From NCBI GenBank assembly GCA_963678485.1, contig OY782882.1, positions 620,001 through 684,000 on the forward strand: a stretch of 64,000 nucleotides of DNA, in the 5' to 3' direction. Below are positions 33,758-42,478 of this stretch, one piece after another. The DNA is from CALGYY01 sp963678485. Lineage in GTDB: Bacteria; Bacteroidota; Bacteroidia; Bacteroidales; CAIWKO01. The notes beneath the pieces are model-generated. The model had not been told where the DNA came from, did no database searches, and saw nothing but the letters and a program-made list of their open reading frames with translations. How positions within the stretch are numbered: the first letter of the stretch is position 1; the number at the start of each line of letters is the position of its first letter. A program made the position numbers and the translations under genes.

Positions 33758-35356
33758 ATGAAAAAGCTAATTATGATGATGCTTTTAGTGAGCATCATAT
33801 TCGCCGCAAAAGCGGAAGATCAACCTAAAACGGTATCGCCAAAAATAAAATCCGTTACCGTGTTCCTTTCAGGCGCCCAGGTGAGCAGCACAGCAGAATC
33901 CTATATCCCAGCCGGTGGAAGCACGCTTATCTTTGAGGATATTACTTCAAACATCAATCCTCAAAGCATACAGGTGAATGGTGAAGGCAACTTCAGCATC
34001 CTCTCTGTAACACACCAGCTGAACTATATGAAATCCAAAGAAATTACAGCAGAGATCAGGCAACTTACTGACTCTGCTTTTTTATTACAAAAGGAAATTG
34101 ATTACCAAACGGCCATGTTATCGGTATATCTGGATGAAGAAAGTCTGGTCCTCGCCAATAAAGATCTTGGTGGCAGTAATACAGGTGTGAAGGCAGTTGA
34201 CATTAAAGATGCGGCTGACTTTTATCGCTCCAGACTTACGGAAATCAGAACAACAAAACTTAACATTACTGCAAAAATTAAAAAACTTAGCGATCGTCTT
34301 ATGATTATCAGCAATCAGCTAAGCACACTGAATGCAGGTTCCAATGAGCCAAGCAGCGAAATTGTAGTGGTTTTAAGTGCCGACGCAGCGACAACAGGAA
34401 AGTTCACAATCGACTATTTAGTTTATAATGCGGGTTGGTCACCTTCATATGATTTAAGAGCCATTGATGTGAACAATCCAGTTCAATTGGTTTACAAAGC
34501 AAATGTTTGGCAGACCACCGGTAAAGAGTGGAATAATGTAAAGCTTTCGCTGAGCACCGGAAACCCAACACAGAGTGGAACCCGACCTATTCTTTCACCT
34601 TGGTACCTTTATTTTTATGAGGCCTATGCCTACGATGAAGAAAGAGACCAATCTGCAACAGTCAGCAAGGCTCCTGCTGCTGCCTATGAAGCTGATCGTA
34701 AAGAAGACAAGGCAAAAACAGGTGCTGATTACACTTTTGTACAGGAAAATCAGACAAATATTGAGTTCGAAATTTCCATCCCCTACTCTATTCCTGCTGA
34801 TGGTAAAGTAAAAATTGTTGAAATTCAAAAGAACACTTTACCTGCAGAGTACCAGTATTACTCAGTTCCAAAGCTTGACAAAGATGCATTCCTTATGGCA
34901 CGTGTAAGTGGCTGGGAACAATACAACCTGTTACCGGGCGAAGCTAATTTATTCTTCGAAGGCACATATCTTGGCAAATCATACATCGATCCCCGCTACA
35001 CCAAAGACACTCTTGAAATTTCGTTAGGTCGCGACAACAGCATTAGCATTACCAGAGAAAAACTGCAGGATTTTAGTAGTACCAAGGTCGTTGGCACCAA
35101 TACCAAAGAGACCTTCACTTATGAAATCACTATAAGGAATAAGAAAAAAACCAGCGTAAGTCTGGCGATAGAAGATCAGGTTCCTATTAGCAGCGACAAG
35201 GATATTGTTGTTGAAAACATTGAACTTTCGGGTGGTGTTCTTGACGAAGCTACTGGAAAGATTATCTGGAAGTTTGACCTGAAACCATCAGAAACAAAGA
35301 AGATCAAACTGTCGTACTCGGTAAAATATCCAAAAGATAAAAGAGTCATTTTATAA
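33758..35356 (+). CDS. Secreted DUF4139 (MuiA-like) protein
   Basis: 532 residues from ATG 33758, giving a normal signal peptide (MKKLIMMMLLVSIIFAAKA). An N-terminal DUF4140-like segment (SVTVFLSGAQVSSTAE...GGSTLIFEDI) is followed by a coiled coil (about 90-200), then the DUF4139 beta-rich domain from about 210 to the end, with YNAGWSPSYDLRA and LSLSTGNP. The protein ends with a normal DUF4139 strand and no sorting domain. The family includes the mucoidy inhibitor MuiA; its biochemical role is unknown. Divergent from surE and followed by a good terminator. Confidence 0.9.
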   Translation: MKKLIMMMLLVSIIFAAKAEDQPKTVSPKIKSVTVFLSGAQVSSTAESYIPAGGSTLIFEDITSNINPQSIQVNGEGNFSILSVTHQLNYMKSKEITAEIRQLTDSAFLLQKEIDYQTAMLSVYLDEESLVLANKDLGGSNTGVKAVDIKDAADFYRSRLTEIRTTKLNITAKIKKLSDRLMIISNQLSTLNAGSNEPSSEIVVVLSADAATTGKFTIDYLVYNAGWSPSYDLRAIDVNNPVQLVYKANVWQTTGKEWNNVKLSLSTGNPTQSGTRPILSPWYLYFYEAYAYDEERDQSATVSKAPAAAYEADRKEDKAKTGADYTFVQENQTNIEFEISIPYSIPADGKVKIVEIQKNTLPAEYQYYSVPKLDKDAFLMARVSGWEQYNLLPGEANLFFEGTYLGKSYIDPRYTKDTLEISLGRDNSISITREKLQDFSSTKVVGTNTKETFTYEITIRNKKKTSVSLAIEDQVPISSDKDIVVENIELSGGVLDEATGKIIWKFDLKPSETKKIKLSYSVKYPKDKRVIL

Positions 35357-35370
35357 ATTCATATCAATTT

Positions 35371-35399
35371 ACGGGATCCCAATCGGGGTCCCGTATTTT
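35371..35399 (+). terminator. Terminator of the DUF4139 gene
   Basis: ACGGGATCCC (35371-35380) pairs with GGGGTCCCGT (35385-35394) with one wobble pair, loop AATC, followed by ATTTTTTTT. Confidence 0.85.
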
Positions 35400-35453
35400 T
35401 TTTGCTTACCTTTTCATTCACATTTGTATATCTTTATAATCAAATCTATTGCT

Positions 35454-35876
35454 ATGAAACGCCTAATTCTTCTTATATGGATAATGCTTCCTGTTGTTGC
35501 AGCAGCGCAGGATACTGAAGATGTCGTTCCTACTGACTCAATCGTAAAAACCTGGGATTTGGAACGTGTAGCCTGGAGGGCATGGCAGCCTATTGATTCT
35601 GCGTGGATGGACAGTATTTACTGGAACACACTCCGGAAGCACAAAATTCATATGGATTGCGGACACTGCACCCGTGTAATAATGCACGTTGACATGAAGA
35701 TAGATAGCCTTGGGAAGCTAGAACAATATAGGGTGGAATCAAGTCATATTTGTGACGACAAGATGCAGAAGACGCTGGAAAAAGAATTTATGGAATATTT
35801 CTTTAATCTGACATTCCCACTTCCTTTGCGTTCGAGAGTGATTCGCACACAATTAGGCACAGGACTAAAATGCTGA
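35454..35876 (+). CDS. Small secreted protein with CxxC motif, function unknown
   Basis: 140 residues from ATG 35454. Signal peptide cleaved after AAAQ. The mature part has MDCGHCTRV (CxxC near 68-71), a later single Cys in SSHICDD, and a C-terminal Cys. The C-terminal half (DMKIDSLGKLEQYRVE ... EKEFMEYFFNLTFPLP) has the strand-helix rhythm of a TonB-C-type domain, but I cannot support that assignment. A weak TATCTTTA element lies at 35429-35436. Its stop is eight bases from the stop of the convergent DUF2490 gene. Confidence 0.75.
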   Translation: MKRLILLIWIMLPVVAAAQDTEDVVPTDSIVKTWDLERVAWRAWQPIDSAWMDSIYWNTLRKHKIHMDCGHCTRVIMHVDMKIDSLGKLEQYRVESSHICDDKMQKTLEKEFMEYFFNLTFPLPLRSRVIRTQLGTGLKC

Positions 35877-35884
35877 CGAAAGCA

Positions 35885-36595
35885 TTATAATTTGTAAAGC
35901 AATTCAGCACCAAGAATAGTGTATGATGGCGAAGCCGTTGTAAAAAATCCTCCTTGCTGACGCAGGAATCCGGTAAGTTTAATATTCTTACTTAGATCTC
36001 CACCCAGACCGCCGGTCAATCGATATTTATATGCTGAAAACTGTTCACCCGAACGCCGGCCAAGATAAAGCTCAAAGGACACGAAAGGTTCGAGTGACGA
36101 TTTTGCAATATTGTAGTCCACCGTTACTTTGGGTCGGAACGCCCATTGTGCATCGCGGTCCTTCATTTGGTTTTCGCGACTGAACACAGCCTGTACTGCA
36201 GGATGTATGGCAATACCCCAGCGTTTGATATGTCCTTTATAATCGGCCTCCACAGAGATTCGATGCGCAGGTGTGAAGCGTGTTTCAGGATCGAATACTT
36301 CAGAAAAACGATAATTTACTTCGAAGGCAATATTGTAATTCATCTGATATTCGCCACCTAGCTGAAAATACAACTCATCAACGGCAAAGGGCATGAATTT
36401 AATCCGTGTACTGTGCTCAGCTTTTAGCTTCCAATGATCACCAAAAGACTTTCTTACTGCTAAGGATGGCCAGAATGCAGGACAGTTATTAAACAGTAAC
36501 TGTGCATCTGAAACAAATGGCAGCAGGCAAAGGCTCAGTAATATTGCGACCTTCGAACACTTCGAGCAAATGAAAGATATTTTAGATACCATCAT
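35885..36595 (-). CDS. DUF2490 outer membrane barrel protein
   Basis: 236 residues from the ATG at 36595 (ATG 36592 is equally possible), which gives a signal peptide ending SDAQ. A start at 36634 would overlap the previous gene and add a charged stretch. The mature protein is all short amphipathic strands (LKAEHSTRIKFMPF, ELYFQLGGEYQMNYNIAFEVNYRFSE) and ends in a barrel-type C-terminus (GAELLYKL). DUF2490 is a family of outer membrane barrels without assigned function. It is last in the eight-gene directon and starts four bases after DUF4956. Confidence 0.82.
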   Translation of the reverse strand: MMVSKISFICSKCSKVAILLSLCLLPFVSDAQLLFNNCPAFWPSLAVRKSFGDHWKLKAEHSTRIKFMPFAVDELYFQLGGEYQMNYNIAFEVNYRFSEVFDPETRFTPAHRISVEADYKGHIKRWGIAIHPAVQAVFSRENQMKDRDAQWAFRPKVTVDYNIAKSSLEPFVSFELYLGRRSGEQFSAYKYRLTGGLGGDLSKNIKLTGFLRQQGGFFTTASPSYTILGAELLYKL

Positions 36596-36599
36596 TATT

Positions 36600-37259
36600 T
36601 CAGTCTTTACGCTTTTGGACTTTTTCGCTTTCAAAATAAAAGATTTTGATTTTAGCTGTGTCCTTTAAAAAACTAATGCGTTCAATTTCTACTTTTCTGA
36701 TTTTATAACCAATGCGAGATTCGATGTCAGCGATTAACTCAGCGCGTCTATCCTCCCTCACGAGATCAATTTTATCATAAGTAATGGTCTGCACCAATAA
36801 GGGCTTGCGAAACAAAGCTACTTCTGCAATCCATGAAATACCAACAACGATCGCATTAGCAAAGAGCAAATCCGTGTAGCTGATCTTTTTATTCGATAAT
36901 GCATTAATTACTGAAATGCCAATAACCATAAACAAATAGGTCATTTCCTTGATGGATATTTGCACCGTTCGATATCGGAGTATTCCGAAAATGGCAAACA
37001 GTCCCAAGGCCATTCCTATCTGCAATTTCACATTGCCAAGCAGGAAGCACAGAAGAAAAATGATAGTGCCGATCATAAGAAATGTAAACATATAATCACG
37101 ACGGCGAGTAACCGGATAATACAGACATCTGATTAATAAAAATAGCACTGCCGTATTGAAAGAAAATCGCACAAGAAATTCGATGAATGACATTCCATCA
37201 AATAATTTGACATCAAGAAATGTCATTCCCGTATATGTTGCTGCTTCAAGTAATATCAT
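36600..37259 (-). CDS. DUF4956 membrane protein
   Basis: 219 residues. Four to five membrane helices in the first 150 residues, with the family core LGLFAIFGILRYRTVQISIKEMTYLF near 84-109, then a cytoplasmic alpha/beta domain (RAELIADIESRIGYKIRKVEIERI). DUF4956 genes commonly occur beside VTC-domain polyphosphate polymerases and CotH genes. Here it overlaps the VTC gene by four bases. A partner in polymer export or in the polymerase complex is an inference. Confidence 0.88.
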   Translation of the reverse strand: MILLEAATYTGMTFLDVKLFDGMSFIEFLVRFSFNTAVLFLLIRCLYYPVTRRRDYMFTFLMIGTIIFLLCFLLGNVKLQIGMALGLFAIFGILRYRTVQISIKEMTYLFMVIGISVINALSNKKISYTDLLFANAIVVGISWIAEVALFRKPLLVQTITYDKIDLVREDRRAELIADIESRIGYKIRKVEIERISFLKDTAKIKIFYFESEKVQKRKD

Positions 37260-38002
37260 CCTAATATGTTTTTAATTGTTATCAATTTTGGTTTAAAATT
37301 ATTGTACTTCACTCCATTCACAAGGGATACAATCCCAATACAATATTTGCTAAATCCATTCATAGGAATTTTCATTTCGCGGAGCACCTGCATCATTGGG
37401 GAGAAGGAACTGGCTGCTCCACGTTTAATTTCGGCCACCACCAAACCATCCATCATCAAGGCAGTCCCATTAAAATGGTATGATATATCCACATCTAACG
37501 TAACACGCTCATTAGTAGCAAAACCTGCGAGGGTAATTCTCGAAAATTTATTTTCCAGATTTTTAACCAATGTAACGTCTCCCAAAGGGCTATGAAGTTT
37601 TAGAAATTTCTGACATTCCTGATTTATCTCCTGCGTATGAAAGGGAACTTCCATCCGCTTTTTCTTGGTTCGTTCTTTATTTGTTTTCCGTTTGATTTCG
37701 AAAAAACTTCGATCAGAAATAGCATATTCGCGAAGGCGAATCTTATAACGTGGTCTTGCACCATTATGGTGAGCATGGTACAATCTATAATCGGTAGTAT
37801 CGAAATAGGTCGATCGATAAGGCATCACGCGCTCGCCATTAATCTCAAGAACATGATAGTTCGAAGAAATCTTCTCAAGAATTTCCGGCAACAGACGAAC
37901 GTGAAAGATACATTTTGTATCAGTACGATTCATCAGCGACAATGCATCGAGCGCTTGCAAGGTCACTGGCTGAAATCCCTGTATGATGCTTTTATCAATC
38001 AT
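37256..38002 (-). CDS. VTC-domain polyphosphate polymerase-like protein
   Basis: 248 residues made almost wholly of one VTC (triphosphate tunnel) domain: RTDTKCIFHVRLLPEI near 26, PYRSTYFDTTDYRLYHAHHNGARPRYKIRLREY near 61-93, FFEIKRKTNKERTKKKR near 100, and VAEIKRG near 203. The alternating Arg/Lys/Glu strands are the tunnel lining that binds nucleotide and polyphosphate in yeast Vtc4. No SPX domain or membrane helix is attached; DUF4956 next door may provide the membrane part. It overlaps its neighbours on both sides by four bases. Confidence 0.88.
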   Translation of the reverse strand: MIDKSIIQGFQPVTLQALDALSLMNRTDTKCIFHVRLLPEILEKISSNYHVLEINGERVMPYRSTYFDTTDYRLYHAHHNGARPRYKIRLREYAISDRSFFEIKRKTNKERTKKKRMEVPFHTQEINQECQKFLKLHSPLGDVTLVKNLENKFSRITLAGFATNERVTLDVDISYHFNGTALMMDGLVVAEIKRGAASSFSPMMQVLREMKIPMNGFSKYCIGIVSLVNGVKYNNFKPKLITIKNILG

Positions 38003-38490
38003 TTGCCGTAGGTATAAACTTTCTTTTGAATGAGCTTATTAGTAGCGTCAAAGGTTTGTTTTTCGGTTTTAAATTCTCCGTAATAAGTAAATTTTGATAC
38101 CTTTTTAAGATTTCCTGCAGCATCATATTCGCTTTCCATCGTTTTTTTGCGATTACTATCATAGGTGCTGTTAATCACTTTTTTTACCTTTCCTGCTGCA
38201 TCATAGATTGTTTCAGAAACCTTATCATTAGAAGCATTATAGGTGTACTTCTCATGTTTAGTCACTTTACCAAAATCATCATATTCATACACTTCAATCT
38301 CATTACCATTTGCATCATATGTAGATTTCGAGTCCAGCGTTTTAACCTCTTTTCCGGTCTTGTAATCGTATTTGTAAACAGTAGCGCTTTTAATACCTGC
38401 TTCACGGATATCCTTTCTTCCCTGAGCCAGACAGAGGCCAGGAATTAACAAGCACACCCACAACACCAATGTATTTTTCATAATTTTCAA
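37999..38490 (-). CDS. Secreted protein of short YD-like repeats
   Basis: 163 residues. A signal peptide (cleavage near CLAQ) is followed by about six imperfect repeats of roughly 20 residues in the style YDAAGKVKKVxxxTY (STYDANGNEIEVYEY, ETIYDAAGKVKKV, ESEYDAAGNLKKV, QTFDATNKLIQKK). These resemble the YD repeats of RHS proteins, which form beta strands, but the protein is far too short to be a toxin shell. No lipobox. It overlaps the VTC gene by four bases, so it belongs to the same transcript. Confidence 0.8.
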   Translation of the reverse strand: MKIMKNTLVLWVCLLIPGLCLAQGRKDIREAGIKSATVYKYDYKTGKEVKTLDSKSTYDANGNEIEVYEYDDFGKVTKHEKYTYNASNDKVSETIYDAAGKVKKVINSTYDSNRKKTMESEYDAAGNLKKVSKFTYYGEFKTEKQTFDATNKLIQKKVYTYGK

Positions 38491-38517
38491 TTTTAGGTTG
38501 ACTGGAAAATTCTATGT

Positions 38518-38916
38518 TTAATCAACTATTTCAATATCCGGCACTAATACTTCCTGATTCGACTTTGTTATCTCCACTTCCTGAATTACAGCAAACTTCC
38601 CGGAAGGTTCGCTAAACGTAGTATCCTTTGAATAAGCATACACCTTATAGCTTCCTTTACGGAGAAAATCAAACTCGTAGGAACCATCATAATTTGTGCG
38701 AACACGGTTGCTATAGGTAAAATCATCACCATAGACGATATACACATCTTCATCCGGGGCATAGGCAGTACCCAAACAAACTGTGAACAAATCATTGTAA
38801 TAACGGGCGTGTAATTTCCCGCGAATTGTTGCATTACCGCCCTCTCCTGCATCTTTTGAGCAGGCACCTATAAAGAGCAATAGTGTTACACCGGCGATGA
38901 TATTCAAATATTTCAT
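38518..38916 (-). CDS. Small lipoprotein with a carboxypeptidase-regulatory-like beta domain
   Basis: 132 residues. Lipobox FIGAC at Cys19. The mature part reads ATIRGKLHARYY ... YDGSYEFDFLRKGSYKVYAYS, the usual beta-sandwich (CarboxypepD_reg/transthyretin-like) pattern in which the strand GxYxFxxLxxGxYxVxxxS is diagnostic. Probably an outer-membrane-associated binding or structural module. It lies 21 bases after the CotH gene and 27 before the YD-like gene. Confidence 0.8.
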   Translation of the reverse strand: MKYLNIIAGVTLLLFIGACSKDAGEGGNATIRGKLHARYYNDLFTVCLGTAYAPDEDVYIVYGDDFTYSNRVRTNYDGSYEFDFLRKGSYKVYAYSKDTTFSEPSGKFAVIQEVEITKSNQEVLVPDIEIVD

Positions 38917-38937
38917 GCGATTATTTTTATTATATTA

Positions 38938-41241
38938 TTATCTTGATATAATTACTTTGATGATATCTGTTTGCGTTTCCCGATTTATCTTAACAACATA
39001 AAGTCCGGCATTCATGGATGAAACATCAATATCATTTAATGCTGCTTTTGTAGGTGAAGTGCCAAACGGCGATTCTTCATAATGAACACGCTGCAGATTA
39101 CTATTGTATAATTCTATAGAAGTGACGTCCTGTCCATCTAATGCTTCGATATATAAATGATCGTTAGACGGGTTTGGAAATGCGGAAAAATCATAGGTGT
39201 TTGAAGTGGCCACCTGATTGCACGAAACGTAGGTGGGACGCAGGTAACGATTAATCCCACTCCCATTTGGCCAAGAGCCAAATGACCGACCGGCGCTTTG
39301 CAGACCAAAGGTCAGTGAATCTACATCAGAAAGATCCGTATTTGACAAACGTATCCAACTGGAATTATCGATACGCTGTGATGCGTGTAAACCAGGCTGA
39401 GCTGACTCTCCATCAAGCCATATTACTATATATTCATTAGCAGGTAAAATGGTATCGGGAAATGTGAGTATTGAAATGGTAGGGCTTTCCTCACTATACA
39501 TCTGAAGCCCGCCCAAATTGAGCGATTCATCCGTAGTATTGTAAAGCTCCAGCCATGGATCGTATCCTCCGTTTTGATCAACAATAGTTGTATTGAACAA
39601 CATCAGTTCATTCAATACCACCTGATTCTTTTGGATTTTGGGATAAATTGTGAAGAATTCATACTGTGCCCGTTCAGGTAAAAAACGGCCAGCACTGTCG
39701 TTCTCTGCATAGAAATAATAATGGAGGATGTCGCCGGAAACTATAATTGAAGCACTATATACACTATCGCCAGCCTGAACATCGCCATTTGTTCCGTCAT
39801 CCAACATGGTCTGCCGCATAAATAACCCATTCGAGGAGAAACGATAGTAAACATAAACATGCGAAGCCGAAACAACCTTGCATTCCACAAGACAGGACTC
39901 ATTTTGCTCAGGACGTGCGGGCGAAAACGATTGCAGACTCAGTTCCGGAGCACCACGAAAGCCAGGGAACGAATCGAGGTAAGCCATTCTTGCCTCCATC
40001 AATTCCTGAATTCCCGGATTTTGATCTGAGGATGGCCCTGTGGTAGTTGTAAGATTATTCAAAAAATCTGCGGTACTATAAAACTTATTTGTGTCATTAG
40101 CCACAGCCTGAGCAATAGTATTTTGAATCTCCTGACCGCGTACCATATAAATGCCTGTTTTGAATTGCTCATCAATAATAGTTCTCAAATGGGCGATATA
40201 CATTTTTCTGAAGGTCGTGTTTGCAAAAAGGTTTTTCATTAACGGCCTTGGTGAATAGGCAGAATTATATAAATGCTGAAGTGGATTTAATTGTTCAGCC
40301 TTGGCAATGGACAGGTTTAATGATGTTCCGTCTGAAAATCTGAAGCTCCCGAACGACATATTCAAATCCCAAGGAATGGCATTAAAACAACCATTATCAT
40401 CCTTATACATATAATAATTCTGTGAATATGCAATATAGCTATCCAAATTTACCAGCGCATAATTAAATGCATGCATCCAAAGTGCACGGTCAACATTTAA
40501 CACATCGGGTATGTGTGATGTGTCATTATTGAGCACATCAATAAAATGAAAAACGTCGGACCAGCCCAGCGCGGATTCCAACTGGTAAAATGGAACATAA
40601 CCAGTGGAATCATCACCATGCGTATAAGCCAGATTGGAGTTTTGTCCAAAGGGGTATTGCAAGGTGGCCGGACTGCCCTTGAAAAATGTGTTTTGATTAC
40701 TCGGAAAATTCTTCGAAATAAATTTTTTATCGACGGCCTCAACATTCGTGTATAAGCCCAAGAGTGTATCATTAACATACACATTTGCAAAATTGGCTCT
40801 CGATGCAGGCATATAGTTGCGTGCCACTTCGTAGGACAACACTTCTCTAATAAAGGAAGGATCATGGATCACATTACTTAGCTTGAGCTTAGTAAAGCCT
40901 TGGTAATTATGATCGGCGAAACCGAAGTCAAGATCAATATTAAAAGGGTTTTTCGCCTGATCTTCGCTATAGGAGCTAAATCCTTTATAGCGAATGCCTG
41001 ACTGTTGAAATGTTTCACCATTGACCTGAACGGTTGCTGCAAGACGAGCATCTTCACCGTAGTTTTGAAACATACTATCGAGCACATGACGCCAGTTTGC
41101 CTGTTCGAACGTAATACGTATTTCCTGAATGGAATCCAAATCATAAAATGTCACCTGAGCTTGGGAGCTCATGCATAGCATGAGCATACCCAGCGACAGG
41201 CAGAGCTTCCTTAAACCGGAGATGGAAAATTGAAAACTCAC
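38938..41241 (-). CDS. Secreted CotH kinase-like protein with lamin-tail and T9SS domains
   Basis: 767 residues. Signal peptide to about residue 29. The CotH domain covers about 65-430: GIRYKGFSS at 82-90, KLKLSNVIHDPSFIREVL at 118-134, GLYTNVEAVDKKF at 162-174, and AIPWDLNMSFG at 288-298 with the metal-binding Asp292. The usual second acidic position is Asn294 here instead of Asp. CotH proteins are atypical secreted kinases in spore coats, but many Bacteroidota members are uncharacterised. A lamin-tail-like domain (about 545-660, VVLNELMLFNTT ... DPWLELYN) and a T9SS type A sorting domain close the protein. The stop region overlaps neighbours by four bases. Confidence 0.87.
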   Translation of the reverse strand: MSFQFSISGLRKLCLSLGMLMLCMSSQAQVTFYDLDSIQEIRITFEQANWRHVLDSMFQNYGEDARLAATVQVNGETFQQSGIRYKGFSSYSEDQAKNPFNIDLDFGFADHNYQGFTKLKLSNVIHDPSFIREVLSYEVARNYMPASRANFANVYVNDTLLGLYTNVEAVDKKFISKNFPSNQNTFFKGSPATLQYPFGQNSNLAYTHGDDSTGYVPFYQLESALGWSDVFHFIDVLNNDTSHIPDVLNVDRALWMHAFNYALVNLDSYIAYSQNYYMYKDDNGCFNAIPWDLNMSFGSFRFSDGTSLNLSIAKAEQLNPLQHLYNSAYSPRPLMKNLFANTTFRKMYIAHLRTIIDEQFKTGIYMVRGQEIQNTIAQAVANDTNKFYSTADFLNNLTTTTGPSSDQNPGIQELMEARMAYLDSFPGFRGAPELSLQSFSPARPEQNESCLVECKVVSASHVYVYYRFSSNGLFMRQTMLDDGTNGDVQAGDSVYSASIIVSGDILHYYFYAENDSAGRFLPERAQYEFFTIYPKIQKNQVVLNELMLFNTTIVDQNGGYDPWLELYNTTDESLNLGGLQMYSEESPTISILTFPDTILPANEYIVIWLDGESAQPGLHASQRIDNSSWIRLSNTDLSDVDSLTFGLQSAGRSFGSWPNGSGINRYLRPTYVSCNQVATSNTYDFSAFPNPSNDHLYIEALDGQDVTSIELYNSNLQRVHYEESPFGTSPTKAALNDIDVSSMNAGLYVVKINRETQTDIIKVIISR

Positions 41242-42461
41242 TTAACAACAAGTTTAATAGAACTCACATGATCATTAAACACACATTGTAACACATATAA
41301 ACCAGCAGAAAGCTCATCAATACTGATTGTTTCCTGATTTGATGCAGGAATTTTTTCAATCAGTAATTGTCCTTTCATATCTAAAATGCGAATGATGTCA
41401 GCTGCCACTTCTGTCTTTACACAAACCACATCTGAAGCGGGATTTGGGGAAATCTGCAGAGTGGATTGATCCTTAACATCACCAATACTATATGATGCAC
41501 TCATTTTGGAAACACCATTGCCCGTAGCAACCCAAACGTTATCGAAATTATCAAGAGCAAGCCTGATTACTTGTTTGTCGGCAAGTCCTTCAGGTGTACT
41601 CCACGAAGCCCATGTTGTTCCGTTGTATCGAGATATTCCTCCATCGCCATTATAATCAGCGAAGCAGGCAACCCAAAGATCTCCGTCAGTCCCGATTTTC
41701 AAGTCACGAATGAAGTTATTATACACTCCATCGCTGTAGCGAATATTATCAACCCAAACTCCTGAAGAATTAATTTTAGAGATACCACTCCATGTGCCCA
41801 CCCATTGTGTAAAAGAGGCATCAACAGCAACAGCGAAGGTAATATCACTAGCCAGACTATCCATCGTAGCAATCGTAAAATTCGTAAAATTCGTAAGATC
41901 AAATTTTGAATAGCCGCCTAATTCGGTACATATCCAAATATTACCAGCAGCATCTTCGGAAATATACTTTATAACGTCCGAAGATAATCCATCGGTTGTT
42001 GTATAACTCGACCAACTGCTTCCATCGAATTGAGAAAGGCCGTATGAAGTAGCAAACCAAACACTACCACTTTTATCAGCATAGATATAAGAAACATCAT
42101 TATCGACCAAACCATCTGTAGTGGTATAATTGGTCCAGATACTACCATTGAACTTACTAACTCCGCTCATTGTCCCCACCCAAACATTGTTGGCGGTATC
42201 AACAGTAATACATTTGATGTAGTTATCTATCAGTCCATTGGTAGTAGTATAGGTGGTCCAGGTAACATCGTCGAATTTCGAGACACCTGTTGCTGTTCCA
42301 AACCACTTATTATTATTACCATCGATAGCAACACCTCCACAAACATAGTTGTTGGCTAAGCCGCTCAGCGAATCATTGTAGTTGGTGAACGTCTGCGACC
42401 TCACCACTGTTGAAGTGAGCATGAGCAGCGCACAGGCGAGACTGATAAGTACCTTTTTCAT
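41238..42461 (-). CDS. Secreted beta-propeller protein with T9SS sorting domain
   Basis: 407 residues. Signal peptide cut near VVRSQ. About seven repeats of roughly 40 residues in the two-component-regulator propeller pattern (VWVGTMSGVSKFNGSIWTNYTTTDGLVDND and similar), each with the conserved WxGTxxGxSKF strand. No kinase or DNA-binding part follows, so it is a free extracellular propeller. The C-terminus (LQISPNPASDVVCVKTE ... GLYVLQCVF) is a T9SS type A sorting domain. It overlaps the CotH gene by four bases. A ligand-binding or scaffold role at the cell surface is likely. Confidence 0.87.
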   Translation of the reverse strand: MKKVLISLACALLMLTSTVVRSQTFTNYNDSLSGLANNYVCGGVAIDGNNNKWFGTATGVSKFDDVTWTTYTTTNGLIDNYIKCITVDTANNVWVGTMSGVSKFNGSIWTNYTTTDGLVDNDVSYIYADKSGSVWFATSYGLSQFDGSSWSSYTTTDGLSSDVIKYISEDAAGNIWICTELGGYSKFDLTNFTNFTIATMDSLASDITFAVAVDASFTQWVGTWSGISKINSSGVWVDNIRYSDGVYNNFIRDLKIGTDGDLWVACFADYNGDGGISRYNGTTWASWSTPEGLADKQVIRLALDNFDNVWVATGNGVSKMSASYSIGDVKDQSTLQISPNPASDVVCVKTEVAADIIRILDMKGQLLIEKIPASNQETISIDELSAGLYVLQCVFNDHVSSIKLVVK

Positions 42462-42478
42462 AATGTTGAATTTAGTTG

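Noticed and set aside
37637..38011. 124-codon plus-strand frame
   Set aside because: Antisense to the VTC gene, which has full family motifs. No sign of translation.
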